Below are positions 8,145 through 18,243 of a stretch of DNA of 64,000 bases, piece after piece (the first letter of the stretch is position 1; each line of letters opens with the position of its first letter). The stretch lies in the NCBI RefSeq assembly GCF_003479405.1, contig NZ_QUHB01000008.1, positions 71,318-135,317 of the forward strand. The letters run 5' to 3'. The notes below the pieces were generated by a model. The model worked only from the letters and a program-made list of their open reading frames with translations, was not told the origin of the DNA and searched no databases. Made by a program: the position numbers and the translations under genes. The DNA is from Eubacterium sp. AF16-48. Lineage in GTDB: Bacteria > Bacillota > Clostridia > Lachnospirales > Lachnospiraceae.

Positions 8145-10508
8145 ATGAATATGTATGAAACAAATTGTGAAAAGGGATTAACCAAAAGTCAGGTTCAGGA
8201 AAGAATTGGCCGTGGACTTGTAAATACAGCTGTTGATTCCGTTGAAAAAACCACAAGAGAAATTATCATTGAAAATACATTCACATATTTTAATATGATT
8301 TTTGTGTTTTTGGCAGTGTTAGTATGTATAGCCGGTTCATTTAGAAGCTTAACCTTTTTGCCGGTTGTTATAGGAAACACGTTGATTGGAATATTTCAGG
8401 AAATAAGGGCAAGAAACGTTCTTGAAAAAATGAATATTTTAAATGCCCCATCCACTACAGTAATAAGAGACGGAGTGGAAATGGAGGTTGGCTCTCAGGA
8501 GCTGGTTTTAGATGACATAGTTGTTTTCCATGGAGGTGAACAGATACCGGCAGATGCCATTGTGGTAAAGGGTGAGGTTTCCGTAAATGAATCCCTACTT
8601 ACAGGAGAATCAGATGAACTTACCAAAACACCGGGAATGCATTTGCTGTCAGGAAGTTTTATTGTGTCAGGGGAGTGCTACGCAAGACTGGAAAAAGTAG
8701 GGGAAGAATCCTATATTTCAAAGCTTACCCTTGAAGCTAAAAAAATGGGTAGTGGCGAGCAGTCAGAAATGATTAGGGATATTAACAAACTGGTAAAATG
8801 GGTTGGCATTATAATTATTCCTGTGGGAATCATTTTGTTTGCTCAGGGATTTGTGTTTAATAAGGAAGGTTTCAGCCAAAGCATAGTGTCTATGGTAGCA
8901 GCTGTTATAGGTATGATTCCTGAGGGATTATATCTTTTAACCACTGTGGCACTGGCAGTAAGCACCATACGACTTGCCAAGCAAAGGGTACTTCTTCATG
9001 ACATGAAAAGTATAGAAACATTGGCAAGAGTAGATGTGTTATGTGTTGATAAAACAGGAACCATTACAGAAAATAAAATGACAGTTAATGACCTTGTTTA
9101 TTCAGAAGAAATACCTAAGGAAGTGGCAGATAATCTTGAAACCATAATTAGTGATTTTGCCTCTAACATGACTTCTGATAATATAACAATGGAAGCTATA
9201 AAGGAACGTTTTAAGGATGTTAGTGGAAGAAGCGCAGTAAGCAAAACATCATTTTCATCAAAGGTTAAGTATTGTAGTGTGACTTATTCTGATGAATGTT
9301 ATGTATTAGGTGCCCCTGAAATGGTTCTTAGGGAGGATTACGAATTTTATGCTGACAGCATAGGGGAATATACCAATAAAGGATACAGAGTTCTTGCCTT
9401 TGGTAAATATTTAGGAAAGGCTGACGGAAATCCTCTTACTGAAAAGGTTATTCCTTATGGTTTTATAACATTATCCAATGCAGTCCGTGAAAAGGCACCT
9501 GACACATTCAGGTATTTTGAAAAGCAGGGGGTTAACGTTAAGGTTATTTCAGGAGACAATCCGGCTACAGTTTCTGAAGTGGCAAGACAGGCAAAAATTT
9601 CAGGAGCAGAAAATTATGTGGATGCCACATCTCTTGCAACAGATGAGGATATAGAAAAGGCAGTACAAAAATACACTGTATTTGGACGTGTAACACCAAA
9701 GCAAAAACAGAAAATAGTTAAGGCACTGCAAGGTCAGGGACACACCGTGGCAATGACGGGAGATGGCGTAAATGATATTTTGGCAATGAAGGATGCAGAT
9801 TGTAGTGTGGCAATGGCGTCAGGTAGCGAGGCAGCAGCTCAGGCATCTCAGGTGGTATTGCTAGAGTCGGATTTTTCCTGTATGCCATCAGTAGTTTTAG
9901 AAGGAAGACGTGTTGTAAATAACATACAGCGTTCAGCCAGTCTGTTTTTGGTAAAAAACATATTTTCCTTCCTTATGTCAATATTCTCGGCGGTATTTAT
10001 GATGACTTATCCTCTAGAACCGTCTCAGATATCATTAATTAGCGGATTTACAATAGGTATTCCGGCATTTTTCCTTGCCATGGAGCCTAACAAAAGCCGA
10101 ATCAAAGGAAAGTTTATTATTAATGTCTTCCTAAGAGCATTGCCGGCAGGACTTACGGATTTAATAGCTGTAGGTGCCATAGTGTGGTGCGGAAAGGTAT
10201 TCGGTCTGTCTTCGGCAGAAGTGGCAACAGCGGCAACAATGCTGTTATGCATGATTGGCTTTATGGTATTATTTAAGATAAGCGAACCAATGAACAAATA
10301 CAGAGCTATTGTTCTTGTAGGAAATCTTATTGCATTACTGATATGTGGAATATTCTTTAATGACTTATTTGCGTTAAGTGGAATGTCTGCCAGCTGTATA
10401 TTGCTGTTTATCATGTTCTCCTTTGCGTCAGAATCAATGTTTAGATGGCTGACACTTTTAGTTAAGAAAATGAAAAATTTTAAATTCGTAAGAAGATTAG
10501 TGGAATAA
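8145..10508 (+). CDS. P-type cation ATPase, CtpE/Exp7-like
   Basis: A 787-residue E1-E2 ATPase. Actuator motif TGES is at 153-156, membrane motif PEGL at 259-262, phosphorylation motif DKTGT at 302-306, and the hinge motif TGDGVND near residue 540. There is no N-terminal metal-binding domain, and the sequence around PEGL and DKTGT matches the CtpE/Exp7 subgroup, for which Ca2+ transport has been reported in actinobacteria; the ion here is unproven. It is a membrane pump with probable helices near 43-88, 218-275 and a C-terminal bundle. It stands alone between two terminators. Confidence 0.9.
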   Translation: MNMYETNCEKGLTKSQVQERIGRGLVNTAVDSVEKTTREIIIENTFTYFNMIFVFLAVLVCIAGSFRSLTFLPVVIGNTLIGIFQEIRARNVLEKMNILNAPSTTVIRDGVEMEVGSQELVLDDIVVFHGGEQIPADAIVVKGEVSVNESLLTGESDELTKTPGMHLLSGSFIVSGECYARLEKVGEESYISKLTLEAKKMGSGEQSEMIRDINKLVKWVGIIIIPVGIILFAQGFVFNKEGFSQSIVSMVAAVIGMIPEGLYLLTTVALAVSTIRLAKQRVLLHDMKSIETLARVDVLCVDKTGTITENKMTVNDLVYSEEIPKEVADNLETIISDFASNMTSDNITMEAIKERFKDVSGRSAVSKTSFSSKVKYCSVTYSDECYVLGAPEMVLREDYEFYADSIGEYTNKGYRVLAFGKYLGKADGNPLTEKVIPYGFITLSNAVREKAPDTFRYFEKQGVNVKVISGDNPATVSEVARQAKISGAENYVDATSLATDEDIEKAVQKYTVFGRVTPKQKQKIVKALQGQGHTVAMTGDGVNDILAMKDADCSVAMASGSEAAAQASQVVLLESDFSCMPSVVLEGRRVVNNIQRSASLFLVKNIFSFLMSIFSAVFMMTYPLEPSQISLISGFTIGIPAFFLAMEPNKSRIKGKFIINVFLRALPAGLTDLIAVGAIVWCGKVFGLSSAEVATAATMLLCMIGFMVLFKISEPMNKYRAIVLVGNLIALLICGIFFNDLFALSGMSASCILLFIMFSFASESMFRWLTLLVKKMKNFKFVRRLVE

Positions 10509-10546
10509 AAAAATCCCGGGCAGATAAATAAACTGTCCGGGACTTT
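10508..10546. terminator. Bidirectional terminator between converging genes
   Basis: TCCCGGGCAG (10514-10523) pairs with CTGTCCGGGA (10533-10542), flanked by A-runs on one side and TTT on the other. It serves the ATPase gene and the converging TetR gene. Confidence 0.75.
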
Positions 10547-10552
10547 AAAGTT

Positions 10553-11107
10553 TTATGTTAAAGATAGATTATTACGTTTGATAAGTGAGATAACAATGTC
10601 TACTATTTCATCCACCGATTCGGATTTTCCCAATTCTTCCCATTTAAGAAAGGTATTTAAAAGGGCACCGGCATAAAAATATAGTTCGTAAACGGAACCG
10701 TTGTATTCAGGATAAACATATTTAAGCATAAAATCATTTAAGGCTTCCACTATTATATAATATTGTCTTGCATCAGACATAGTAAGGAGAAAATCGGCAT
10801 ATTTATCAAAAAACAAAATGGCATCTTTAATATGGGATTTGTCCTGAAATTCACTCATGGTAAAATGATTACCCGTGGTTTCAAGATAACCGGCAATTAT
10901 TTCCTGCATATAATCTTTTATAACATCATTTTTGGTATGATAATATTTATAAAAGGTCATTCTGGAAACTCCGGCTTTTTTTACAATATCAGATACTGTA
11001 ATATGTTCAAAATCTCCTGATTTAAGTAATTCCGTTATTGCCTGACCTATACATTGTCTTGTAAAAAGATTTCTTTTTGTAAAATTACTAAAAGGTAAAT
11101 ACTTCAT
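10553..11107 (-). CDS. TetR/AcrR-family regulator
   Basis: A 184-residue protein with an N-terminal helix-turn-helix (HITVSDIVKKAGVSRMTFYKYY) and an all-helical ligand domain. The start at 11107 has GGAG 6 nt upstream; a start at 11119 would add MEFF without a ribosome site. It is divergent from the DegV gene (about 120 bp between them), so that gene and itself are the likeliest targets. The ligand is unknown. Confidence 0.85.
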   Translation of the reverse strand: MKYLPFSNFTKRNLFTRQCIGQAITELLKSGDFEHITVSDIVKKAGVSRMTFYKYYHTKNDVIKDYMQEIIAGYLETTGNHFTMSEFQDKSHIKDAILFFDKYADFLLTMSDARQYYIIVEALNDFMLKYVYPEYNGSVYELYFYAGALLNTFLKWEELGKSESVDEIVDIVISLIKRNNLSLT

Positions 11108-11229
11108 AAAAAACTCCATATCAAAATAAGTTTACACTTAATGTGCTTTTGTAAATTGTATCACATAATAAATAGTTATACAATAACAAGTAGTAATAAA
11201 AACTACATATGTAGCAAAGGAGATAAGAA

Positions 11230-12075
11230 ATGAAGTATGGCATAATTGTTGATTCAGGGTGTGATTTAAGAGTATTGGATAATTCCACTGAATCGGATAT
11301 TTACTATAAGAGAATACCTCTTACCCTAAGAGTAGGAGAAAAAGAATATATAGATGATGAAAATTTGGATATTGAAGAGTTTATGAAGGATATGAAAGGA
11401 TATCACGGAAAAACCAGTAGTGCTGCACCGGCACCTCAGGAATGGTACGATGGATTTATGATGGCAGATGAGATTTTTGCCATTGCCCTTACAAGTGAAT
11501 TGTCAGGAAGCTATAACAGTGCCATGGTAGCCAAAAAGATGGCGAATGAAAAGTACCCTCACAAGAAAATTCATGTAATAGATTCAAAATCGGCAGGCCC
11601 GGGTCTGGCAATGATTGCCATTAAGCTAAAGGAAATATTAGACAGTGACGTGGAATTTGACAAAGCAGTGGAAATGATAGAAGTCTATAGGGATAAAACA
11701 AAGCTTTTATTTGTATTGGAAACTCTTGATAATCTTATGAAAAACGGCAGGGTAAGCAGAATACAGGGAAGCATGGCAGGAATTTTAGGAATAAAGATAC
11801 TGTGCGGAGCCAGTGACCATGGCACTATAGATGTCTTAAAAAAATGTAGGGGAAAGCTAAGTGCTTATGATAATCTCATAAAGGAAATGGGAAATAAAGG
11901 ATATAACAGTGGAAAAGTTATAATAAGTCATTGTTTTAACAATGAAAAATCAGATTATATAAGAAGTAAAATAGAAAATATATATCGGAATGCCTCGATA
12001 GAAAAAATAAGTGCAGGTGGTTTGTGCAGCTATTATGCAGAATATGGTGGAGTTATGGTGGCATTTGAGGGATAA
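11230..12075 (+). CDS. DegV-family fatty-acid-binding protein
   Basis: A 281-residue protein starting MKYGIIVDSGCDL, with TSSAAPAPQEW, ALTSELSGSYNSA and DSKSAGPG loops typical of the DegV two-domain fold. Family members bind one fatty acid; some act as FakB subunits that present fatty acids to the kinase FakA. No kinase gene is next to it. AAGGAGA precedes the ATG. A second, longer DegV paralogue lies at 43171-44175. Confidence 0.88.
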   Translation: MKYGIIVDSGCDLRVLDNSTESDIYYKRIPLTLRVGEKEYIDDENLDIEEFMKDMKGYHGKTSSAAPAPQEWYDGFMMADEIFAIALTSELSGSYNSAMVAKKMANEKYPHKKIHVIDSKSAGPGLAMIAIKLKEILDSDVEFDKAVEMIEVYRDKTKLLFVLETLDNLMKNGRVSRIQGSMAGILGIKILCGASDHGTIDVLKKCRGKLSAYDNLIKEMGNKGYNSGKVIISHCFNNEKSDYIRSKIENIYRNASIEKISAGGLCSYYAEYGGVMVAFEG

Positions 12076-12079
12076 AAGT

Positions 12080-12148
12080 GTACAAAAGGAAGAAAACAGT
12101 GGGTTAAATCTCATAATCTAAGGTGTTTTCTTCCTTTTTTGTACCTTT
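12080..12148 (+). terminator. Long-stem terminator after DegV gene
   Basis: A 19-nt arm beginning GTACAAAAGGAAG (12080-12098) pairs with the arm ending TTCCTTTTTTGTAC (12124-12144), giving a long stem with an included T-run and TTTTT after it. Confidence 0.75.
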
Positions 12149-12244
12149 TTAACATAAGAAATTGTGTATTTTGTATATACTCATAAAATATAAAAAATAG
12201 TTGAAAAGAGATAAAAAAGGATTTTTGGACAAAATGCACAATTT

Positions 12245-12259
12245 TGTAAACGTTTTTAT
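12245..12259. promoter_or_regulatory. Possible CcpA (cre) site
   Basis: TTGTAAACGTTTTTA matches the cre pattern WTGNAANCGNWNNCW at all but one position. It sits about 50 bp upstream of the sugar-locus promoter. Carbon catabolite control would make sense here, but the match is imperfect. Confidence 0.3.
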
Positions 12260-12306
12260 GCAATTTAGAACACATTTATTTGTGTATTTTATTTCTAATG
12301 GTAATA

Positions 12307-12351
12307 TTGACATATAAATCCATAAATGTTATCATTAGTTTAACGTTAAAC
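12307..12351 (+). promoter_or_regulatory. Promoter and LacI-type operator of the sugar-uptake operon
   Basis: TTGACA (12307-12312), a 17-bp spacer and TATCAT (12330-12335) form a strong sigma-A promoter. Two nt later the perfect palindrome GTTTAACGTTAAAC (12338-12351) covers the start of transcription, so a bound repressor would block initiation. The same promoter-operator layout recurs at 26415-26459. About 130 nt of leader follow before the binding-protein gene. Confidence 0.8.
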
Positions 12352-12485
12352 GCATAAACTAATATAACGATTTCGTTAGAAAGTGTTCTAAAGGAGGAAT
12401 TGTTAAGAGGGTGCCTTACACAAGGCAAATGTGTAGTTGAACGATAAACTAAACTAATTAAATTAATCAGATGGGAGGATCAGAA

Positions 12486-13913
12486 ATGAGAAAAAAGAGA
12501 TTATTAAGTTTAGCACTCGTTGCAGCTCTTTCAGTTACAATGTTAGCTGGCTGTGGCGGAAAGAAATCAACAGAATCTGAAACTAACAAAGATGGTTCAG
12601 ATAAGGTTAAAATCACATTAGGTATTTGGCCAGGTGAGGATTTAGCAGAAAACATTCCTACATTTGAAGGATACCAGAAGACAATGCAGAAGTTACATCC
12701 AAACGTAACTTGTGACCCAGCACCTTATACATATGCTACAGATACATTCGTATCATTAGCACAGTCAGGCAACTGCCCAACAATCTTCGAATCATGGTTC
12801 ACAGAGCCACAGAAGTTAATTAAGCAGGGACTTATCGCAGATGTAACAGATGAGTTAAAGAAACGTGGATGGCTTGATGATATGAACGATAACATCAAGG
12901 GACTTTTATCAGATTCAGACGGAAAAGTTTACGGTGTTCCTAGAGATGCTTACGGCTTAGGACTTATGTGCAACGTAGAACTTTTTGAAAAAGCAGGTTT
13001 AGTAGATGAAAACGGAGTTCCAAAATTCCCTAAGACATTTGATGAATTAGCAGAAACAGCTAAGAAAATCAAGGAAAAGACAGGCGCTGCAGGACTTTGC
13101 TTACTTGCAAAGGACAACTCAGGTGGATGGCATTTCTCAAACATCGCTTGGAACTTTGGTGCTAAGTTAGTAACAGATAACGGTGATGGAACATATACAT
13201 CAAACCTTAACTCAAAAGAAGCAGTTGCGGCTATGCAGTATGTAAGTGATCTTAAGTGGAAATATGATGTATTAACAGCTGACCCGACAGCAGAAGATTG
13301 GGGAACAGGTTTCCAGCAGTTAGGAACAGGCGGAGCAGCTATGTATATCGCAGCTAACGATGCTGTAGCTCAGCCAACACAGACAAACGGACTTGACGTT
13401 AAAAAATTAGCATTAGGCGCTATGCCGGCAGGACCAAACGGAGATCAGTATTCATTAACAGGTGGTACACCTTACATGTTCTCTAAAGATGCTACACCAG
13501 AACAGATTAGTGCAGCATTTGACTTCCTTGAAGTTATGGGTAAAGCTCCAGAAGCTAATGACACAACAATTAAGGGTATGGAAGCTGATGCAGCTAACCG
13601 TAAACAGAATGGTGTTCCTGTAATCCAGACATTCCCATGCTGGACAAACAAGGAATATGTTGATGCAAACAACAAAGTTGTAGAAGAATACTCAAACGTT
13701 GATACAGCAATGTTCCAGCAGTTCTTCGATGCAGTTAACAAAGAAGGTAACCTTCATACAGAAGAACCTGGTGATGCACAGGAAATGTATGCACAGCTTA
13801 CAAACGTTCTTCAGGCAGTTATCACAAACAAAGATGCTGACATCCAGAAACTTATGGACACAGCTAATTCAAACTACCAGAAGACATTAGACAGCGAATT
13901 CAAGAAGAACTAA
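12486..13913 (+). CDS. Sugar ABC transporter substrate-binding lipoprotein
   Basis: A 475-residue family 1 solute-binding protein. The N-terminus MRKKRLLSLALVAALSVTML ends in the lipobox LAGC, so it is a lipoprotein on the outer membrane face. ATG at 12486 has GGGAGG upstream. The mature part is MalE-like, with ITLGIWPG at the start and GGAAMYIAAND further on. It should capture oligosaccharide for the two following permeases. From its neighbours the ligand is likely an alpha-gluco-disaccharide or short oligomer. Codon choice (AAC, TTC, AAG) suggests high expression. Confidence 0.92.
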   Translation: MRKKRLLSLALVAALSVTMLAGCGGKKSTESETNKDGSDKVKITLGIWPGEDLAENIPTFEGYQKTMQKLHPNVTCDPAPYTYATDTFVSLAQSGNCPTIFESWFTEPQKLIKQGLIADVTDELKKRGWLDDMNDNIKGLLSDSDGKVYGVPRDAYGLGLMCNVELFEKAGLVDENGVPKFPKTFDELAETAKKIKEKTGAAGLCLLAKDNSGGWHFSNIAWNFGAKLVTDNGDGTYTSNLNSKEAVAAMQYVSDLKWKYDVLTADPTAEDWGTGFQQLGTGGAAMYIAANDAVAQPTQTNGLDVKKLALGAMPAGPNGDQYSLTGGTPYMFSKDATPEQISAAFDFLEVMGKAPEANDTTIKGMEADAANRKQNGVPVIQTFPCWTNKEYVDANNKVVEEYSNVDTAMFQQFFDAVNKEGNLHTEEPGDAQEMYAQLTNVLQAVITNKDADIQKLMDTANSNYQKTLDSEFKKN

Positions 13914-13959
13914 TTGTCTAAGTTATATAGAAACTAATAGTGTTATTTAAAAACTAACG

Positions 13960-13990
13960 GGCAGGTGAACAACACTGTTCACCTGCCTTT
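13960..13990 (+). terminator. Intercistronic hairpin after the binding-protein gene
   Basis: A 12-bp perfect stem, GGCAGGTGAACA (13960-13971) with TGTTCACCTGCC (13976-13987), has an ACAC loop and is followed by TTT. It probably attenuates or stabilises, keeping binding-protein mRNA in excess over the permeases. Confidence 0.65.
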
Positions 13991-14058
13991 ACTAAAAATA
14001 GACGAAGGGCGTACCCCGTCCCGTAGTGTAATAAACTTATTTTAGGAGGGGTTTTTCA

Positions 14059-14970
14059 TTGAGCAAAAAGAGAAGTAATAAGGGTTATGCGGTTCCGAAA
14101 AAGAAATTTGGAAAATCAGATATAATGGGTTGGCTCATTATGATTCCAACACTTGTCCTTTTCACATTCTTTGTATGGGAACCATTGATTGAAAGTATAA
14201 GATTATCGCTACATTCAGCGAGAGGAGTAGAAATACAGGAATTTGTAGGGTTACAAAACTATATTGATGTATTTAATGATGTAAGTTTTAATGCTGCATT
14301 TGCTAATACATTCAAGTACATCGGATGGTCATTAGTCATCGGATTTGTAGTACCAATTATTTTGGCTATATTCATCAGTGAGACAATAAGAGGAAAGAGC
14401 TTTTTCAGATTTGCAGTATACTTCCCGAACATGGTTCCGGGTATGGCTGTATCACTTCTTTGGGTTTATTTCTTCAAACCGGGTCCTACTGGTGTTCTGA
14501 ATATATTGTTAGGAAAGTGTGGTATAGCACCAAGTGTGTGGTTGAACAACGCGGCATTAACTATTCCACTTATCGTAATTGCATTAACATGGAAGGGAGC
14601 AGGTTCTACAGCACTTATTTACATGGCGGGTATTAGTGGAATCAATCCTGAATATTATGAAGCAGCAGCAATTGACGGAGCAGGAATTTGGAGAAGAATT
14701 TTCCATATTACAGTTCCTTGCATATTAAATCTTGGAAGAACAATGTTGATTCTTCAGGTAATATCAGTGTTCCAGATATTGTACGAGCCGTTAGTATTGA
14801 CCAACGGTGGACCAAACAATGCAAGTTTGTCCATTATGCTTTTAGTATATAAGTATGCATTTACTAAGTACGATTATCCAAAGGCAGCAGCACTTTCAGT
14901 TATTATTTGTGTAGTTCTTATTTTGTTAAGTGGATTATATATGAAACTTACAAAATCAAAAGATGAGTAG
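14059..14970 (+). CDS. Sugar ABC transporter permease, MalF type
   Basis: A 303-residue membrane protein with about six helices and the EAA loop YYEAAAIDGAGIWRRIF, which contacts the ATPase. It uses a TTG start, with AGGAGGGG 7 nt upstream. The operon has no ATPase gene, so like many Gram-positive sugar importers it probably relies on a shared MsmX-type ATPase encoded elsewhere. It is followed 11 nt later by its partner permease. Confidence 0.9.
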   Translation: MSKKRSNKGYAVPKKKFGKSDIMGWLIMIPTLVLFTFFVWEPLIESIRLSLHSARGVEIQEFVGLQNYIDVFNDVSFNAAFANTFKYIGWSLVIGFVVPIILAIFISETIRGKSFFRFAVYFPNMVPGMAVSLLWVYFFKPGPTGVLNILLGKCGIAPSVWLNNAALTIPLIVIALTWKGAGSTALIYMAGISGINPEYYEAAAIDGAGIWRRIFHITVPCILNLGRTMLILQVISVFQILYEPLVLTNGGPNNASLSIMLLVYKYAFTKYDYPKAAALSVIICVVLILLSGLYMKLTKSKDE

Positions 14971-14981
14971 GAGGTGCGGTA

Positions 14982-15860
14982 ATGTTTTTTAAGAAATATA
15001 TGGACAAAACAGACGGAGCTATCAGAGGCTTCGATGTTAAGTCAAAAAGAGTTAAGATTATTTGCCTTCTTATAGTTTTAGTATGTTTAATATTCTCAGT
15101 AATAGCTATTTATCCGGCGTTCTGGGTAATGGTTTCGGGTTTTAAGGATATTAAAGAATTTACTACAGAGGCAACATTGTTCCCTAAAGTTTTTGATTTT
15201 AGCGGATTTAAGTATACATGGGATAAGTTAAACTTTGCAGTATACTACAAAAACTCACTTATCATGGTAGTTGGATGTGTTTTATGCGCAATCTTCTTTA
15301 ACGGATTGTTAGCATATGCACTTGCTATCCTTAAACCAAAGGGACATAAAGTTATTAACGGACTTGTAATGTGGAGTCTTCTTATTCCTACAACAACAAG
15401 TATCGTAGCTTTATTCGTAAACATTAACAGATTAGGCCTTACAGGAACATTTATTCCACTTTGGCTTTCATATGGCGCAAATGCCTTTTGGGTAGTTCTT
15501 TTCAAGGAATTCTTTGAAGGACTGCCAAAAGAACTGATAGAGGCAGCAAAGATTGACGGATGTAATATATTCCAGATTTTCTATAAGATTGTGTTACCTT
15601 TATCAAAACCGATTATTATGGTTATAATAATCTTCTCAGTAACAGCTGCATGGTCAGACTTCCTGTTACCATATTTAGTACTTAACGGTTCAGGAAATGA
15701 AACGGTTATGGTTAAGCTTTACGCTTACTCAGCAGCTCATACAACACAGATAGATATGATCAGAGCAATATTCTTCTCAATTATTCCTCCGACAATTATC
15801 TTCTTGTTGTTCCAGAAGCAAATTACAGATGGTGCCGCTGGCGGTGCTGTCAAAGGTTAG
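14982..15860 (+). CDS. Sugar ABC transporter permease, MalG type
   Basis: A 292-residue permease with about six helices and the EAA loop ELIEAAKIDGCNIFQIFYKI. AGGAGGTG precedes the ATG, which lies 11 nt after the previous stop. It forms the heterodimeric channel with the preceding permease and carries sugar to the cytoplasmic phosphorylases encoded next. Confidence 0.9.
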   Translation: MFFKKYMDKTDGAIRGFDVKSKRVKIICLLIVLVCLIFSVIAIYPAFWVMVSGFKDIKEFTTEATLFPKVFDFSGFKYTWDKLNFAVYYKNSLIMVVGCVLCAIFFNGLLAYALAILKPKGHKVINGLVMWSLLIPTTTSIVALFVNINRLGLTGTFIPLWLSYGANAFWVVLFKEFFEGLPKELIEAAKIDGCNIFQIFYKIVLPLSKPIIMVIIIFSVTAAWSDFLLPYLVLNGSGNETVMVKLYAYSAAHTTQIDMIRAIFFSIIPPTIIFLLFQKQITDGAAGGAVKG

Positions 15861-15875
15861 AATATATAGTGTGCT

Positions 15876-15901
15876 GTCGGCATTTCCTCCTTTATGCCGA
15901 C
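15876..15901 (+). other. Intercistronic hairpin before the phosphorylase genes
   Basis: GTCGGCAT (15876-15883) pairs with ATGCCGAC (15894-15901) around a pyrimidine-rich loop. There is no T-run after it, so it is a likely mRNA stability or processing element rather than an operon end. Confidence 0.5.
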
Positions 15902-15944
15902 TAGCAGACTATAACTGTATTTAAAGAAAAAATGGAGTGGAATT

Positions 15945-18242
15945 ATGGCAAAAGTAGCAGATAAATATTTTAAAGCAGACGAATGGAAAGTAATTGAAGA
16001 AGGATTCAATCCGGATTACGGAGAAGTTTCAGAATCTATATTTTCTCTTGGAAATGAATACTTAGGAGCAAGAGGATATTTTGATGAAGGATATTCAGGA
16101 AGCAAACTTATTGGAAGTTATTTCAACGGAATATATGAAATGACAAAACCTGAATATGGTCATTATAAGGGAATAGCAGATTTTACTGAATTTATGGTAA
16201 ACTCAGTAGACTGGTTATATACAAGAATTGAAATTGATGGGGAACAGTTAGATTTAGCCACATCAGAATTTGAAGATTTTGTTAGGGAAATTGATATGAA
16301 GACAGGCATTCTTACAAGAAGCTTTGTTTGGAAAACAAAATCAGGAAAGAGACTTGCAGTTAAATTTGAAAGATTTGTTTCAATGACTCAGGTTAAGAGA
16401 ACAACACAGAAAATTACTATTAAACCAATTGGATTTAGTGGAGAAATATATATAACATCAGGTCTTGATTTCTCACAGATACATAGAAATGAAAGAAAGA
16501 ATTTATGGGATTGCAAGCCTGGAACAATAGAAAAGGGCGAAGATATTTTTATGGGTATTGACGGAACTACTATCAATACCAAATTAAAGGTATATTCAAG
16601 CTGCAAAGTTAATGCAGAATATGAAAGCCTTGAAGAAGTTAACGAAGAGAAAATTGTCGCAGTTAAGTTAAAAGCTAATCTTGAGGATGGTAAGGATTAT
16701 GTTCTTACTAAGGTTACAAATAATGTCACATTAAGAGATGACGGAGATTTGGCTGTATATGATAAAGAAGTTGAGGCTGTAAAATCTGAAACAGAAACTG
16801 CATGCACATTGTATGACAAGTTAGAAAAAGAAAATATTGACTGGTGGAAGAAAGTATGGGACAGCTCAGATATAACTATAGCAAATGATCCTGAAAACCA
16901 GCAGGGTATCCGTTTCTGTATTTTCCAGATGTATCAGACATATCATGGTGCAGTGGAAGGTACTAATATTGGAGCAAAAGGCTTAACAGGTGAAGCTTAT
17001 AATGGTAATGCTTTCTGGGATACAGAAACATATTGTTTGCCATTCTTTATATTCAACAATCAGGAAGCAGCAAGAAACTTACTTTATTTCCGTTATAAAA
17101 CTTTGGATGAAGCAAGAAAGAGAGCAGAAGTTCTTGATTGTAAGGGAGCATTCTATCCAATCGCTACTATTAGTGGTAGAGAGTGCTGTAATTTATGGCA
17201 GCATGCAAGCTTACAGCTTCAGGCATCTACAGCAGTAGCTTACGGTGTATGGTTCTACGAAAAGATGTTTGATGACAAGGATTTCCTTAAGAAATACGGT
17301 CTTGAAATGCTCATAGAAATCTCAAGAATGCTTGCTACAAGAGGTGATTTCAACAGAGAAGGGAAATATGGTTACTATTGTGTAATGGGACCTGATGAAT
17401 TCCAAATGATGGTACATAACAACTCATACACAAACTATATGGCAAAATTCACATTGGAATACACTCTTGACAAAATAAATGAAATCAAGTCAGAAGATCC
17501 GGATGCTTACAAGAAGGTTGCTGAGAAGGTAGCTTTTGATGAAAGCGAAATGGATACATGGAAGAACATTAAGGATAACATGATTTTGCTTTATGATGAT
17601 AAAACAAAATTGTTTGAACAGCATGATGGTTTCTTTAAATTACCACACTTAGATGTTGATTCAATTCCAATTAGTGACTTCCCATTATATGACAACTGGT
17701 CATATGATAGAATTTACAGAAATGATATGATTAAACAGCCTGACGTATTAATGTTTATGTTGTTGTTTATTTCAAAGTTCTCACAGGAACAGTTAAAGGC
17801 AAACTATGAGTATTATGAACCATGTTGTATACATGAAAGCTCATTATCACCTTCAGTACATTCAATTTTGGCATCACAGCTTAAGAAGGATGATGAGGCA
17901 TATGATTTCTTTGGATTTGCAACAAGATTAGATTTAGACAACTACAACAGAAACACAAATCAGGGAATCCATACAACAAGTATTGCGGCAGCATGGATGA
18001 ATATTGTATACGGTTTCGGTGGACTTAGAAGTGACGGCGAAAAGTTAAGCGTTGCACCATCAATTCCAAAGAACTGGGGCGGATATTCATTTAACATCAG
18101 CTACAAGGGTGTTGTAATTGAAATTAAGGTAGACAAGGAAAATGTATACATTAAGACAAAGGGCGACGGCGTTGTTGAACTTAATGTATATGGCAAAAAT
18201 GTTGAAATAAATAGCGAAGGCTATAAGTGTGAAGTAGAATAA
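15945..18242 (+). CDS. GH65 glycoside phosphorylase (first of a tandem pair)
   Basis: A 765-residue GH65 enzyme lacking a signal peptide, so cytoplasmic. It has the (alpha/alpha)6 barrel motifs GNAFWDTETY and VMGPDEFQMM, whose Glu485 is at the general-acid position of the family, and a late phosphate-loop region HESSLSPSVHS. GH65 enzymes split alpha-glucobioses with phosphate, inverting to beta-glucose 1-phosphate. Members act on maltose, trehalose, kojibiose, nigerose or glucosyl-rhamnose, and sequence alone does not settle which. The nearby alpha-1,3-glucanase-like gene makes nigerose a good guess. The next GH65 gene starts 1 nt after the stop. Confidence 0.9.
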   Translation: MAKVADKYFKADEWKVIEEGFNPDYGEVSESIFSLGNEYLGARGYFDEGYSGSKLIGSYFNGIYEMTKPEYGHYKGIADFTEFMVNSVDWLYTRIEIDGEQLDLATSEFEDFVREIDMKTGILTRSFVWKTKSGKRLAVKFERFVSMTQVKRTTQKITIKPIGFSGEIYITSGLDFSQIHRNERKNLWDCKPGTIEKGEDIFMGIDGTTINTKLKVYSSCKVNAEYESLEEVNEEKIVAVKLKANLEDGKDYVLTKVTNNVTLRDDGDLAVYDKEVEAVKSETETACTLYDKLEKENIDWWKKVWDSSDITIANDPENQQGIRFCIFQMYQTYHGAVEGTNIGAKGLTGEAYNGNAFWDTETYCLPFFIFNNQEAARNLLYFRYKTLDEARKRAEVLDCKGAFYPIATISGRECCNLWQHASLQLQASTAVAYGVWFYEKMFDDKDFLKKYGLEMLIEISRMLATRGDFNREGKYGYYCVMGPDEFQMMVHNNSYTNYMAKFTLEYTLDKINEIKSEDPDAYKKVAEKVAFDESEMDTWKNIKDNMILLYDDKTKLFEQHDGFFKLPHLDVDSIPISDFPLYDNWSYDRIYRNDMIKQPDVLMFMLLFISKFSQEQLKANYEYYEPCCIHESSLSPSVHSILASQLKKDDEAYDFFGFATRLDLDNYNRNTNQGIHTTSIAAAWMNIVYGFGGLRSDGEKLSVAPSIPKNWGGYSFNISYKGVVIEIKVDKENVYIKTKGDGVVELNVYGKNVEINSEGYKCEVE

Positions 18243-18243
18243 A

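Noticed and set aside
12390..12470. Leader peptide after AAAGGAGGAATTG upstream of the binding-protein gene
   Set aside because: A ribosome-site-like sequence is present, but the frames after it are only a few codons long and show no pattern, so I do not call a gene.
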